From: Paraburkholderia sabiae
GTDB lineage: Bacteria > Pseudomonadota > Gammaproteobacteria > Burkholderiales > Burkholderiaceae
Reading direction: 5' to 3'
Assembly (NCBI RefSeq): GCF_030412785.1
Contig: NZ_CP125295.1
Location: forward strand, 6,324,001 to 6,388,000
Length of the DNA: 64,000 nt
Each line of letters opens with the position of its first letter. Position 1 is the stretch's first letter. Under the pieces are notes generated by a model, which did not search any database, was not told the DNA's origin, and saw only the letters and a list, made by a program, of their open reading frames with translations. Shown piece by piece: positions 35,529 to 45,318 of the stretch. The position numbers and the translations under genes were made by a program.

Positions 35529-36715
35529 GGCTCGACGACGAAGCCGCGCTGACGCAGGAGTTGCAGCACGCCCTTCTGCCCGCCCAGATGCAGCGCGCCG
35601 ATCGCGACGAACACGGGCTTGTTCGGCGCGGAAATGGCCAGCATCCGGCTGACGAAGCGCCGGTTGCGATCGAACACGATCTTGTTGTCGACCTGCGCGG
35701 AAATGCGCTTGTCGCGCGCAAGTTTCTCCGACTTCGCGGCTTCCCACGCGGCAATCGCATCGGCATCGCCGACACGCCACAAGCGGTGCAAGGTCCGCAC
35801 GTCGGCGACATTTTCGGCGGGCGTCTGCACGAGATCCTGCGCGAGCATTTCGCGCTGCTGCGCGAGCGACAGACCTGTGAACGCCCGCATCTGTTCAGCC
35901 AGCCGCTCCAGTCCCACAACTCTCCCCTTCTGCCGCAAATACACGTTCTGCAGCTGCGCTTCCGTGCCGTATTCGGTTTGCAGACCGGCGGAAAGTGAAT
36001 CGTAGGTTTCGACCAGCAACGCGGCGAGCCACGGCCGCATCTTGCGGATTTCATCGAGCGCGGCGGGATTGCCGCGCAGACGCGCTTCCAGCTTGTGCCA
36101 CAACGGCTCGGGCAACAGCTTCGGCAGACATTGGTACGAGCAGACGCCGTACTTCGACACGTCGTCCTGTGAGACCAGCAGATCGTCGGGCGACAGTTCG
36201 AGCGCAAGTGTCGGCGACGCGGCCAGCGCACCGAGAATCGGCGCACGGAACGGATGATTCGGCGGATAGTCGTTCGGATCGCCGACGTGCAGCGTGCCGA
36301 GCAGATAGATGGTCGTCCTGCCGCGTGTCGCGACATAGAACGGCATGCGCGCCGGTTGCGTGCGCACCGGCCCGCTCGCGGTCGTGCCGCTGGCGTAGGA
36401 AGGCGGTGGGTTGAAACCGGGAAGCGTCGCGCGAGGCTGCGACGTATCGCGCGGCACAGGGACGGCCGGGCGGCCGGCCTGATTCGCCTGCGCGGCTTGC
36501 ACAGGCGTGTTCGCTGCGGCGCCCGCGGCATGCGCCGGGGCGATTACGTCGAATGAAAGCAGTGGACATTGCGCCGCCACGACGAGCAACGCGCCAGCCA
36601 ACACACGCGCAACCCGCCGATACGAAGACGCAACGCGCGCGCCGCCCGCATGCTTCACATGCAAACGACGCGCGTGACGGCGCGCAGGACCACGCGCCGC
36701 CACCCCATCATGCAT
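35522..36715 (-). CDS. TraB/GumN-family protein, probably exported
   Basis: A protein of about 397 residues. An N-terminal basic stretch is followed by a hydrophobic segment (RVLAGALLVVAAQCPLLSFDVIAPAHA) consistent with a signal peptide or anchor, then a Pro/Ala linker. The TraB/GumN domain starts at PFYVATRGRTTIYLLGTLHVGDP, with the conserved GTLH near its start and IGALHLGGQKGVLQLLRQRGF at its end, the two GxxH elements of this putative metalloprotease-like fold. Enzymatic activity is unproven in bacteria. Its ATG lies inside the dppF 3' end (8-bp overlap). Confidence 0.8.
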   Translation of the reverse strand: MHDGVAARGPARRHARRLHVKHAGGARVASSYRRVARVLAGALLVVAAQCPLLSFDVIAPAHAAGAAANTPVQAAQANQAGRPAVPVPRDTSQPRATLPGFNPPPSYASGTTASGPVRTQPARMPFYVATRGRTTIYLLGTLHVGDPNDYPPNHPFRAPILGALAASPTLALELSPDDLLVSQDDVSKYGVCSYQCLPKLLPEPLWHKLEARLRGNPAALDEIRKMRPWLAALLVETYDSLSAGLQTEYGTEAQLQNVYLRQKGRVVGLERLAEQMRAFTGLSLAQQREMLAQDLVQTPAENVADVRTLHRLWRVGDADAIAAWEAAKSEKLARDKRISAQVDNKIVFDRNRRFVSRMLAISAPNKPVFVAIGALHLGGQKGVLQLLRQRGFVVEPY

Positions 36716-37733
36716 TCGTGTCTTCTCCCACCTCCTCGGCGCGATGACACGAGACTTGACGACCATCCACTTCACGTAGCTTCGGCTCTTCTTGTCGGCA
36801 ACGCTCGATAGCATACGGGCAACGCTGATGAAACGTACAGCCCGACGGCGGATTGAGCGGCGACGGCATTTCGCCTTGCAGCTTGATCTGGATGCGGCGA
36901 TCGGCTTCGAAGATCGACGGCGTCGCCGACATCAGCGCCCGCGTGTACGGATGACGCGGCTTGCTGAAGATGCGCTTCTTGTCGCCGAGTTCGGCAATGC
37001 CGCCGAAGTACATCACCATCACGTCGTCCGCAATGTGCTCGACCACCGACAGGTTATGCGAGATGAACACATAGCTCGTCTTGAACTCGTCCTGCAGATC
37101 CATGAACAGGTTCAGGATCTGCGCCTGGATCGACACGTCCAGCGCGGAAACGGGTTCGTCGGCGACGACGATCTGCGGATCGAGAATCATCGCGCGCGCA
37201 ATCGCGACACGCTGACGCTGGCCGCCCGAGAACATATGCGGATAACGCTTCGCGTGTTCGGGACGCAGGCCGACCGTGCGCATCATGTGCGCGATGCGTT
37301 CGGTGCGCTCGGTCGCGCTCAGTTGCGTGTTGATCGCGAGCGGCTCGCCGAGCGTCTGCTCGACGGTCTTGCGCGGATTCAGCGACGCAAACGGGTTCTG
37401 GAACACCATCTGCACGCGTCGGCGCAGTTGCGCGATCTTCTCGTGGCTTGCGCCCGCCACGTCTTCGCCGTCGATCAGCAGACGGCCAGCCGACGGCGAT
37501 TCGATCATCGTCAGCTGGCGCGCGAGCGTCGATTTGCCGCAGCCGGATTCGCCGACCACCGCGAGCGTCTTGCCGCGTTCCAGCTGGAACGACACGCCGT
37601 TCAGCGCCTTCACGGTGCCGTGGCCGAACATGCCGCGCTTCACGTCGTAGTGACGCGCGAGGTTGTCGGCGACCAGCACGTGATCGCCTGCGGACTTCGT
37701 ATCGGAGCGCCGCGTTTCGGGTACTGCGTTCAT
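36708..37733 (-). CDS. dppF: Peptide ABC transporter ATP-binding protein DppF
   Basis: A 341-residue ATPase subunit of the di-/oligopeptide importer. Walker A is GESGCGKST and the ABC signature is [14 protein letters not shown]; Walker B is [12 protein letters not shown]. The C-terminal oligopeptide-transporter region has the cysteine-containing [21 protein letters not shown]. Its start overlaps the dppD stop by ATGA (37730-37733). It pairs with DppD to power the DppBC channel. Confidence 0.95.
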   Translation of the reverse strand: MNAVPETRRSDTKSAGDHVLVADNLARHYDVKRGMFGHGTVKALNGVSFQLERGKTLAVVGESGCGKSTLARQLTMIESPSAGRLLIDGEDVAGASHEKIAQLRRRVQMVFQNPFASLNPRKTVEQTLGEPLAINTQLSATERTERIAHMMRTVGLRPEHAKRYPHMFSGGQRQRVAIARAMILDPQIVVADEPVSALDVSIQAQILNLFMDLQDEFKTSYVFISHNLSVVEHIADDVMVMYFGGIAELGDKKRIFSKPRHPYTRALMSATPSIFEADRRIQIKLQGEMPSPLNPPSGCTFHQRCPYAIERCRQEEPKLREVDGRQVSCHRAEEVGEDTNA

Positions 37734-38734
37734 CGTGCGCCTCCGTGTTGAATGGCATCGCGAACCAGGTTCAGCGGCTTGATGCAGCGGACTTGCGCTG
37801 CGGCGTCGTGATCGGCCAGCGGCGCGAGCGCGGGCCGCGCCTTGTTGCAGTCGTCGACCACATATTTGCAGCGCGGCGCGAAGAGACACCCTTTCGGACG
37901 ATCGTCGCGCCCCGGCACCATGCCCGGCAACGCGGACAACCGCACCGCGCCGACGTTGTGCTCGGGAATCGCGGCGAGCAGCGCTTCCGTGTACGGATGA
38001 TGCGGCGCCTTGAAGATGTCGGGAACGCGGTTCGTTTCGATGACTTCGCCCGCGTACATCACGGCCACGCGCTGCGCGACTTCCGACACGACGGCCAGAT
38101 CGTGCGAGATCAGCACGAGCGCCATGCCGCGCTCTTTCTGCAACTGCACGAGCAATTGCATGATCTGCGCCTGAATGGTCACGTCGAGCGCCGTGGTCGG
38201 CTCGTCGGCGATAAGCAGCTTCGGGTTGCACGCGACAGCCATCGCGATCATCACGCGCTGGTTCATGCCGCCCGACATCTGATGCGGGAACGTGTCGATG
38301 CGGTTCTTCGCGTCGGGAATGCCGACCTGGTCGAGCAGTTCGAGCGCGCGCCTGTTCAGCGTGTCGCCGCGCAGACCTTCGTGCAGCTTCAGCACTTCCT
38401 TGATCTGATAGCCGACCGTGTAGCTCGGGTTCAGGCTCGTCAGCGCGTCCTGAAACACCATCGCGACATCCTTGCCGATGATCTTGCGGCGCGCTTTCGG
38501 CGACGCCTTCAGCAGATCTTTGCCGTCGAAGGTGACTTCGTCGGCGGTGACCTTGCCGGGCGCGTCGATGAGGCCCATCAGCGCCATCATCGTCACGCTC
38601 TTGCCCGAGCCCGATTCGCCGACGACGCCGACCACTTCGCCCGGCGCCACGTTCAGATTGATTCGATCCACAGCGGGCAGGCCGCCGAAGTTCACCGCCA
38701 GATTGCGGATGGTCAAAAGGTTACCGTTGCTCAT
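37730..38734 (-). CDS. dppD: Peptide ABC transporter ATP-binding protein DppD
   Basis: A 334-residue ATPase subunit. Walker A is GESGSGKS and the signature is [14 protein letters not shown] (the variant SGGMNQR common in DppD); Walker B is [12 protein letters not shown]. The C-terminal [21 protein letters not shown] holds the cysteines typical of oligopeptide ATPases. It starts one base after dppC ends. Confidence 0.95.
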   Translation of the reverse strand: MSNGNLLTIRNLAVNFGGLPAVDRINLNVAPGEVVGVVGESGSGKSVTMMALMGLIDAPGKVTADEVTFDGKDLLKASPKARRKIIGKDVAMVFQDALTSLNPSYTVGYQIKEVLKLHEGLRGDTLNRRALELLDQVGIPDAKNRIDTFPHQMSGGMNQRVMIAMAVACNPKLLIADEPTTALDVTIQAQIMQLLVQLQKERGMALVLISHDLAVVSEVAQRVAVMYAGEVIETNRVPDIFKAPHHPYTEALLAAIPEHNVGAVRLSALPGMVPGRDDRPKGCLFAPRCKYVVDDCNKARPALAPLADHDAAAQVRCIKPLNLVRDAIQHGGAR

Positions 38735-38735
38735 G

Positions 38736-39653
38736 TCAGGCCAGCCGTTTGAGTTTCGGGTCGAGTGCGTCGCGCAGCCCGTCGCCGAGCAGGTTGATCG
38801 AGAGCACCGAGATCAGGATGGCGAGACCGGGCATGGTGACGATCCACCATGCGCTGTCGATGTAGTCGCGTGCCGACGCGAGCATCGCGCCCCACTCTGC
38901 CGACGGCGGTTGCACGCCGAGGCCGAGGAAGCCGAGCGCGGCGGCATCGAGAATCGCCGACGAAAAGCCGAGCGTGGCCTGCACGATCAACGGCGCCGTG
39001 CAGTTCGGCAGCACCTGCGAGAACATCAGGCGAGCCGTGCCGGCGCCCGCGACGCGCGAGGCCATCACGTATTCCTTGTGCAGTTCGCCGAGCGCCGACG
39101 CGCGCGTCAGACGCACATAGCCCGGCAACGCGACGATCGCGATAGCGAGCATCGTGTTCACGAGACCCGGACCGATGATGGCGACCACGGCCACTGCGAG
39201 CAGCAGCGACGGCAGCGCGAGCAGCACGTCCATGATGCGCATGATCGGCGTGTCGGCCCACTTCTCGAAGAATGCCGCGATCAGACCGAGCACGATGCCG
39301 GGAATCAGCGCGAGGATCACCGACACGAAGCCGATCCAGAACGACAGACGCGCGCCGTACATCAGACGCGAGAGGATGTCGCGGCCCGCTTCGTCGGTGC
39401 CGAGAATGAACTTCCAGTTGCCGCCGTCGAGCCATGCGGGCGGAATCTTCACGGAATCGCGGTACTGCTCGATCGGGCTGTGCGGCGCGATCAGCGGCGC
39501 GAAGATCGCGACGAAGATCAGGGCCAGCACGATGAGGCCCGCCGCGACGGCGCCGCGATTGCGCGAGAAGTTGGACCAGAATTCACGGGCGGCAAGTGCA
39601 CGGCCGCTGGGCGGCGTGACTGCCTGGGGGACTGTATTTTGAATGTCTGCCAC
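38736..39653 (-). CDS. dppC: Peptide ABC transporter permease DppC
   Basis: A 305-residue inner-membrane permease. The N-terminal extension is polar (residues 1-35), followed by [24 protein letters not shown] and the conserved [21 protein letters not shown]. The permease EAA-type loop [19 protein letters not shown] is present. The start is GTG, chosen because GAGGT lies six bases upstream and it is five bases after dppB. It pairs with DppB. Confidence 0.94.
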   Translation of the reverse strand: MADIQNTVPQAVTPPSGRALAAREFWSNFSRNRGAVAAGLIVLALIFVAIFAPLIAPHSPIEQYRDSVKIPPAWLDGGNWKFILGTDEAGRDILSRLMYGARLSFWIGFVSVILALIPGIVLGLIAAFFEKWADTPIMRIMDVLLALPSLLLAVAVVAIIGPGLVNTMLAIAIVALPGYVRLTRASALGELHKEYVMASRVAGAGTARLMFSQVLPNCTAPLIVQATLGFSSAILDAAALGFLGLGVQPPSAEWGAMLASARDYIDSAWWIVTMPGLAILISVLSINLLGDGLRDALDPKLKRLA

Positions 39654-39658
39654 GGTTT

Positions 39659-40672
39659 TTACCTCGTATGGCGAATGCGTGGATTCAGCACGCCGTACAA
39701 CAGATCGACGACGAGGTTCACGACGATCACAAGAGTCGCGATCATCAGGATACCGCCCTGCACGACGGGATAGTCGCGCCGGCCGATCGCATCGATCAGC
39801 CATTTGCCGATGCCCGGCCACGAGAACAAGGTTTCCGTCAGCACGGCGCCCGCAAGCAGCGTGCCGACCTGCAGACCGATCACGGTGACGACGGGAATCA
39901 GCGCGTTACGCAGCGCATGCACGACGATCACGCGGCCCGGCGACAAACCCTTCGCGCGCGCGGTGCGGATGTAGTCTTCGCGCAGCACTTCGAGCATCGA
40001 CGAACGCGTCATCCGCGCGACCACGGCGAGCGGAATCGTGCCGAGTACGATCGACGGCAGGATCAGGTGCGACAGCGCCGAGCGGAACGAGCCTTCGTCC
40101 GTGCCGGGCAGCAGCGAGTCGATCAGCAGGAAGCCGGTCACGTGCGGAATGTCGTATTCGACGGCAATGCGGCCCGAGACGGGCGTCCAGCCGAGCTTCG
40201 ACGAGAAGAACATGATGAGGATCAAACCCCACCAGAAGATCGGCATCGAATAGCCGGTGAGGGCTGTTCCCATCACGCCGTGATCGACCACGGAGCCGCG
40301 CCGCAGCGCCGCGAACACGCCCGCCGGCAACCCGACGATCAATGCGAACAGCATCGCGCAGATCGACAGTTCGACGGTGGCGGGGAAACGGGCCAGGAAT
40401 TCGTCCATCACGCTGGTATTGGTGATGATCGACGTGCCGAGGTTCCCCTGCAGCGCATGGCCGACGTAGTGGAGGTACTGGATGGGCAGCGGTTCGTCGA
40501 GCCCGAGCCGGTGCATCGCGGCTGCGTGCATGGCAGGGTCGACGCCGCGTTCGCCCATCATCACTTCGATGGGGTCGCCCGGAATCAGGTGAATGAGCGC
40601 GAACGCGAGGATCGTGATACCGATGAAAGTCGGTATGACCATCCCGATGCGGCGCAAAACGAATCGGAACAT
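39659..40672 (-). CDS. dppB: Peptide ABC transporter permease DppB
   Basis: A 337-residue permease. The N terminus MFRFVLRRIGMVIPTFIGITILAFALIHLIPGDP is diagnostic of DppB/OppB, and the loop MLEVLREDYIRTARAKGLSPGRVIVVHALRNALIPVVTVIG is the cytoplasmic coupling region. It is the first gene of dppBCDF, lying 154 bases downstream of a dppA gene with a terminator-like hairpin between. Confidence 0.95.
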   Translation of the reverse strand: MFRFVLRRIGMVIPTFIGITILAFALIHLIPGDPIEVMMGERGVDPAMHAAAMHRLGLDEPLPIQYLHYVGHALQGNLGTSIITNTSVMDEFLARFPATVELSICAMLFALIVGLPAGVFAALRRGSVVDHGVMGTALTGYSMPIFWWGLILIMFFSSKLGWTPVSGRIAVEYDIPHVTGFLLIDSLLPGTDEGSFRSALSHLILPSIVLGTIPLAVVARMTRSSMLEVLREDYIRTARAKGLSPGRVIVVHALRNALIPVVTVIGLQVGTLLAGAVLTETLFSWPGIGKWLIDAIGRRDYPVVQGGILMIATLVIVVNLVVDLLYGVLNPRIRHTR

Positions 40673-40693
40673 GGTTCGTCCCTATGGTCTTGG

Positions 40694-40741
40694 TGAGAAA
40701 AAACGCAACCGGCGACGAGGGCTCGTGACCCCGGTCGCCGG
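40694..40741 (-). terminator. Hairpin and T-run between dppA and dppB
   Basis: CCGGCGAC/GTCGCCGG (40709-40716, 40734-40741) form an 8-bp stem with inner pairing. On the minus strand it is followed by TTGCGTTTTTT. It lies within the operon after the binding-protein gene, so it probably gives partial termination, favouring excess DppA over the permease. Confidence 0.65.
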
Positions 40742-40826
40742 ACCATTTCGACCAGTCTTCTAACCGAACGAAAAGCGTACTGCGTCTGGGACGCGGCGGG
40801 CAACGAAAGCCGCCGCATCGCGAGAT

Positions 40827-42458
40827 TTACTTCATGCTCACGCCGTCGAAGCGCGCGTAGCCCAGCGGCTCGATACGCATATCGACGACCTTCTTGCTCA
40901 CCGGCTGATACACCGTCGAGTGAGCAATCGGCGAGAACGGCAGTTGTTGCGCGAAGATCTGCTGAGCCTGCGTGTAAGCCTTCGTGCGATCAGCCTGAGC
41001 CGTGGTTTCGCGGCCCTTCTTCACCAGATCGTCGAACGGCTTGTAGCACCACTTCGAGAAGTTGTTGCCGTTCACCGCGTCGCAGCCGAGCAGCGTGCCG
41101 AGCCAGTTGTCGGGGTCGCCGTTGTCGCCCGTCCAGCCGATCAGCATCGTGTCGTCTTCGCCCGCGTGCGCGCGCTTGATGTACTCACCCCATTCGTACG
41201 TGACGATCTTCGCCTTCACGCCGATCTTGGCCCAGTCGGCCTGGATCATTTCCGCCATCAGGCGGCCGTTCGGGTTGTACGCGCGCTGCACGGGCATCGC
41301 CCACAGCGAGATCTCGAAACCGTTCGGGAAGCCGGCCTTCGCGAGCAGCGCCTTGGCCTTCTCCGGATCGTACGTCGGCATCTTCAGGTTCTTGTCGTAC
41401 GACCATTGAGTCGGCGGCATCGGATTCGTCGCGGCCTGGCCTGCGCCTTGATAGACCGAGTCGATGATCGCCTTCTTGTTGATCGCCATGTCGAGTGCTT
41501 CACGCACTTCGAGCTTGTCGACCGGCTTGTGCTGGACGTTGTACGACAGATAGCCCAGGTTGAAGCCCGGCTGCGACGGCATGTCGATGTTCGAATCGGC
41601 CTTCAGCGGCGCGATGTCGGCGGGACGCGGGTAGCTCATCACCTGACATTCGTCGCGCTTGAGCTTCTGCACGCGCACGCCCGGATCCGGCGTGATCGAG
41701 AAGATCAGCTTCGAGATCTTGACCGTGTTCGGCTTCCAGTAATCCGGATTGCCGTCGAAACGGATCGTCGCGTCCTTCGTGTAGCTGCGGAAGATGAACG
41801 GGCCCGTGCCGACCGGCTTCTGGTTGATGTCGGCGGCCTTGCCGTCCTTCATCAGCGAATCCGCATATTCAGCCGACAGGATCGATGCGTATTCCATCGC
41901 CAGGTTCTGGATGAACGGCGCGTTGACTTCCTTCAGCGTGAACTTGACCGTGTACGGGTCGACCTTTTCGACCTTGTCGATCAGCTTGTCGAGGCCCATG
42001 TCCGTGAAGTACGGGAACTGCACCGGGTAGGCCTTGCGGAACGGCTGGTTCGTATCCAGCATGCGCTGGAACGTGAACACGACGTCATCCGCGTTGAATT
42101 CGCGAGTCGGCTTGAACCAGGACGTCGTGTGGAATTTGACGCCGTGGCGCAGATGGAACGTGTACGTCTTGCCGTCCGGCGAGACATCCCACTTCTCTGC
42201 GAGGCCCGGCTCGACCTTCGTGCCGCCGCGTTCGAATTCGACAAGGCGGTTATAAACCGTGAACGTATTGGCCGTGAAATCCACGCCCGTGGTGTACTGC
42301 GCCGGATCAAAGCCCGCCGGACTGCCTTCCGAGCAGTAAACGAGGGTTTTGTTCGGGATATCGGCGGCGTTTGCCAGTTGGGTCCCCGCCATCGATGCCG
42401 CTGCCGTCGCGACAAGCATCGTGAGCCGTGCCGCGCGCAACAGTTTGTTTTGCTTCAT
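40827..42458 (-). CDS. dppA: Peptide-binding periplasmic protein, dppA paralogue 1
   Basis: A 543-residue precursor of the SBP family 5 dipeptide-binding proteins. The signal peptide ends near LANAAD. The mature chain starts KTLVYCSEGSPAGFDPAQYTTG and carries LRHGVKFHTTSWFKPTREFNADDVVF and EDDTMLIGWTGDNGDPDNWLGTLLGCDAVNG. GGAGG precedes ATG. It is closely similar throughout to the next upstream gene (42644-44287), a tandem duplication. Ligand is presumably di-/tripeptides, possibly heme or ALA as for E. coli DppA. Confidence 0.92.
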   Translation of the reverse strand: MKQNKLLRAARLTMLVATAAASMAGTQLANAADIPNKTLVYCSEGSPAGFDPAQYTTGVDFTANTFTVYNRLVEFERGGTKVEPGLAEKWDVSPDGKTYTFHLRHGVKFHTTSWFKPTREFNADDVVFTFQRMLDTNQPFRKAYPVQFPYFTDMGLDKLIDKVEKVDPYTVKFTLKEVNAPFIQNLAMEYASILSAEYADSLMKDGKAADINQKPVGTGPFIFRSYTKDATIRFDGNPDYWKPNTVKISKLIFSITPDPGVRVQKLKRDECQVMSYPRPADIAPLKADSNIDMPSQPGFNLGYLSYNVQHKPVDKLEVREALDMAINKKAIIDSVYQGAGQAATNPMPPTQWSYDKNLKMPTYDPEKAKALLAKAGFPNGFEISLWAMPVQRAYNPNGRLMAEMIQADWAKIGVKAKIVTYEWGEYIKRAHAGEDDTMLIGWTGDNGDPDNWLGTLLGCDAVNGNNFSKWCYKPFDDLVKKGRETTAQADRTKAYTQAQQIFAQQLPFSPIAHSTVYQPVSKKVVDMRIEPLGYARFDGVSMK

Positions 42459-42500
42459 GTTTCCTCCAGGTTCAGCGCCGGCAAAAACCAGCGTAGCGCG

Positions 42501-42529
42501 ATATTAGTGAGTTTTGCCAGGGGCCGCAA
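42501..42529 (-). promoter_or_regulatory. Sigma-70-type promoter upstream of dppA paralogue 1
   Basis: On the minus strand, TTGCGG (42524-42529) and TAATAT (42501-42506) are separated by 17 bases, about 40 bases upstream of the ATG. This suggests the downstream dppA copy can be expressed separately from the upstream copy. Confidence 0.5.
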
Positions 42530-42576
42530 TTGGAGGAAATTAACTTTGTTAAGTAGACGAACCCGCCGAAAACGGC

Positions 42577-42599
42577 GCTGCCGCGCAGTGCGCGGCAGC
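42577..42599 (-). terminator. Hairpin after dppA paralogue 2
   Basis: A 10-bp perfect stem GCTGCCGCGC/GCGCGGCAGC with loop AGT on the plus strand. A second small hairpin GCCG/CGGC with T4 follows on the minus strand. It probably ends or attenuates the upstream dppA transcript. Confidence 0.5.
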
Positions 42600-42643
42600 T
42601 GTCCAGAATTTCAGCGTATTTAGGATAAGAAGCGGCCAGTTGG

Positions 42644-44287
42644 CTACTTCAGGCCGACGTTCCAGAACTGGGTCGGGCCAAACGGATCGATCTTGAACCC
42701 GGTGATCGCCTTCGACAGCGGCTGGTATACCGTCGAATGTGCAATCGGAGTGAAAGGAACTTCCTGTTTGAAGATCTGCTGCGCCTCCGTGTAGTCCTTG
42801 GTGCGCACGGCCATGTCGGTCGTACTGCGGGCCTGCTTGATCAGATCGTCGAACGGCTTGTAGCACCATTTGGAAAAATTGCTGCCGTTGACGGCGTCGC
42901 AGCCGAGCAGCACGCCGAGCCAGTTGTCCGGGTCGCCATAATCGCCCGTCCATCCGATCAGCATCGCTTCGTGCTCGCCGCTGTGCGCACGGCGGATGTA
43001 CTCGCCCCACTCGTAGGTAACGATCTTCGTCTTCACGCCGATCTTCGCCCAGTCCGCCTGCAGCATTTCGGCCATCAGGCGCGCGTTCGGGTTGTACGGG
43101 CGCGACACGGGCATCGCCCACAGCGTCAGGTCGAAGCCGTCCGGCAATCCTGCCTGCTTGAGCAGATCCTTCGCCTTGTCGACGTCATACGGCGCGTCTT
43201 TCAGGCTCTTGTCGTAGCCCCATTGCGTCGGCGGCATCGGATTGGTCGCCGCCTGGCCCGCGCCCTGATACACCGAATCGATGATCGCCTTCTTGTTGAC
43301 GGCCATATCGAGCGCGCGTCGCACGAGCACGTTGTCGAGCGGCTTCTTGGTCGTGTTGTACGCGATAAAGCCCAGATTGAAGCCCACCTGATGCGGCAGC
43401 GCGAGCGACGTATCCGACTGGATCTGCGGAATGTCGGCGGGCTTCGGATAGCTCATCACCTGACATTCGTTGCGCTTCAGCTTTTGCAGACGCACGGACG
43501 GATCGACGGTGATCGCGAAGATCAGCTTGCTCATCTTCACGACGCCCGGCTTCCAGTAGTCCGGGTTGCCGTCGTAGCGGATCGTCGCGTCCTTCGTGTA
43601 GCTGCGGAAGATGAACGGCCCCGTGCCGACGGGAAACTGGTTGATGTCGGACGCCTTGCCCGCTTTCAGCAGCTGGTCGCCGTATTCCGCCGACAGGATC
43701 GACGCGAACGGCATCGCGATCTGCTGCAGGAACGGCGCGTCGACTTCCTTCAGCGTAAAGCGCACGGTGTACGGATCGAGCGCCTCGACCTTGCTGATGT
43801 TCTTCGCGAGCCCGAGATCGTTGAAGTACGGGAACGGCACGTTGTACGCCTTGCGGAATGGTTGCTCCGGATCGAGCATGCGCGTGTACGTGAACACGAC
43901 GTCGTCGGCATTGAATTCGCGCGTCGGCTTGAAGTACGAGGTCGTGTGGAACTTCACGCCGTGGCGAAGGTGAAACGTGTATTGCAGGCCGTCGCTGGAG
44001 ACGTCCCACTTTTCGGCGAGGCCCGGTTCGATGTCGGTGCTGCCGTGGCCGAACTCGACCAGCCGGTTATAGACGGTGTACGAGCCGGCGCTGAACTCGA
44101 CGCTCGTCGTGTACTGCGCGGTATCGAAACCGGCGGGACTGCCTTCGGAGCAGAAGACGACCGTCTTGTCGGGCAGCGACGCCGCGGCGCTCAGATTGGG
44201 CGCGATGCACGCCGCGACGATCGCGACGGCGGACAGGACGGGCAAACAGGACTTGCGGACTGCAGACAGCGTCGATGACATTGGCAT
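42644..44287 (-). CDS. dppA: Peptide-binding periplasmic protein, dppA paralogue 2
   Basis: A 547-residue precursor with N-terminal signal peptide (SCLPVLSAVAIVAACIAPNLSAAA). The mature start KTVVFCSEGSPAGFDTAQYTTS and the body match paralogue 1 nearly segment for segment (shared LIFRSYTKDATIR-type blocks, SVYQGAGQAATNPMPPTQW, NNFSKWCYKPFDDL). The signal peptides and surface stretches differ, so the copies are old enough to have diverged and may bind different peptides. GGAG lies seven bases before ATG. Confidence 0.92.
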   Translation of the reverse strand: MPMSSTLSAVRKSCLPVLSAVAIVAACIAPNLSAAASLPDKTVVFCSEGSPAGFDTAQYTTSVEFSAGSYTVYNRLVEFGHGSTDIEPGLAEKWDVSSDGLQYTFHLRHGVKFHTTSYFKPTREFNADDVVFTYTRMLDPEQPFRKAYNVPFPYFNDLGLAKNISKVEALDPYTVRFTLKEVDAPFLQQIAMPFASILSAEYGDQLLKAGKASDINQFPVGTGPFIFRSYTKDATIRYDGNPDYWKPGVVKMSKLIFAITVDPSVRLQKLKRNECQVMSYPKPADIPQIQSDTSLALPHQVGFNLGFIAYNTTKKPLDNVLVRRALDMAVNKKAIIDSVYQGAGQAATNPMPPTQWGYDKSLKDAPYDVDKAKDLLKQAGLPDGFDLTLWAMPVSRPYNPNARLMAEMLQADWAKIGVKTKIVTYEWGEYIRRAHSGEHEAMLIGWTGDYGDPDNWLGVLLGCDAVNGSNFSKWCYKPFDDLIKQARSTTDMAVRTKDYTEAQQIFKQEVPFTPIAHSTVYQPLSKAITGFKIDPFGPTQFWNVGLK

Positions 44288-44325
44288 GTTGTTCTCCGCG
44301 AGGCAGCTGGGTCGAGTGCCTTTGG

Positions 44326-44353
44326 ATCATAGTCAGCCAATATTCAGATTCAA
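44326..44353 (-). promoter_or_regulatory. Sigma-70-type promoter upstream of dppA paralogue 2
   Basis: On the minus strand TTGAAT (44348-44353) and TATGAT (44326-44331) are 16 bases apart, about 38 bases before the ATG. AATATT-type imperfect inverted repeats overlap the -35 region. Confidence 0.5.
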
Positions 44354-44410
44354 TATGGGTTTTCACCCCGGTTGCATGACAACGCAATGAATGCACGCCT
44401 GCGCGTACGC

Positions 44411-44448
44411 AATAAAAAAGCGGCGTACGCTTGCGCGCACGCCGCTTT
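44411..44448 (-). terminator. Rho-independent terminator of metF
   Basis: A 10-bp stem AAAGCGGCGT/ACGCCGCTTT (44417-44426, 44439-44448). On the minus strand the T run extends as TTTTTTATT. It lies 20 bases after the metF stop. Confidence 0.85.
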
Positions 44449-44467
44449 CATTGCAGAAGCAGAAACG

Positions 44468-45298
44468 TCAGACGCCCAGCCGCTCGCAAATCGACTTCGA
44501 TGCAGCCGCACCGTTGAGCGTGTAGAAATGCAGCCCCGGCACCTTGGCATCGACGAGACGGCGGCACAGGTCCGTCACCACGTCGAGACCGAACGCGCGG
44601 ATCGACTCGCGGTCGTCGCCGAAACTCTCCAGCCGGCGCGCGACCCAGCGCGGCACTTCCGCGCCGCACATTTCGGAGAAACGCATCAGTTGCGAGAAGT
44701 TCGTGATGGGCATGATGCCCGGCACGATGGGCACATCCACACCCAGCTTGTGCGCATCGTCGACGAAGCGGAAATAGGCGTCCGCATTGAAGAAGTACTG
44801 CGTGATCGCCGAATTGGCGCCCGCCTTCACCTTGCGCGCGAAGTTCTCGAGATCATGCTTCGGCGAACGCGACTGCGGATGGTACTCGGGATACGCCGCG
44901 ACTTCGATGCGGAACCAGTCGCCGAACTCGGCGCGGATGAAGCTCACCAGTTCTGACGCATAGCGCAGCTCGCCGACTTCGCCCATGCCCGACGGCAGAT
45001 CGCCGCGCAGCGCGACGATATGACGGATGCCATGCGAACGGTACTCGTTGAGAATCGCTCGCAGGCTGTCCTTCGACGAGCCGATGCACGACAGGTGCGG
45101 CGCCGCTTCGAGGCCGTCTTTCGACAGATCGAGCACGGTATCCAGCGTGCCTTGCTGCGTCGAACCGCCGGCGCCGAACGTGACGGACACGAACTTGGGC
45201 TTGAGCGGCAGAAGCTGCGTGCGCGTCGCACGCAGCTTCTCGAGCCCTTCCTGCGTCTTCGGCGGGAAGAATTCGAATGAAAGTTCGATGGGGTTCAT
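44468..45298 (-). CDS. metF: 5,10-methylenetetrahydrofolate reductase
   Basis: A 276-residue flavoenzyme that reduces 5,10-methylene-THF to 5-methyl-THF for methionine synthesis. Diagnostic stretches are ELSFEFFPPKTQEGLEKL at the N terminus, FVSVTFGAGGSTQQGTLDTV, HIVALRGDLPSG and ITQYFFNADAYFRFVDDAHKLG. It is the last gene of the SAH-riboswitch-led operon with ahcY, linking S-adenosylhomocysteine removal to methyl supply. Confidence 0.96.
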   Translation of the reverse strand: MNPIELSFEFFPPKTQEGLEKLRATRTQLLPLKPKFVSVTFGAGGSTQQGTLDTVLDLSKDGLEAAPHLSCIGSSKDSLRAILNEYRSHGIRHIVALRGDLPSGMGEVGELRYASELVSFIRAEFGDWFRIEVAAYPEYHPQSRSPKHDLENFARKVKAGANSAITQYFFNADAYFRFVDDAHKLGVDVPIVPGIMPITNFSQLMRFSEMCGAEVPRWVARRLESFGDDRESIRAFGLDVVTDLCRRLVDAKVPGLHFYTLNGAAASKSICERLGV

Positions 45299-45318
45299 GA
45301 TCCTCTGTTGGTAACCCG

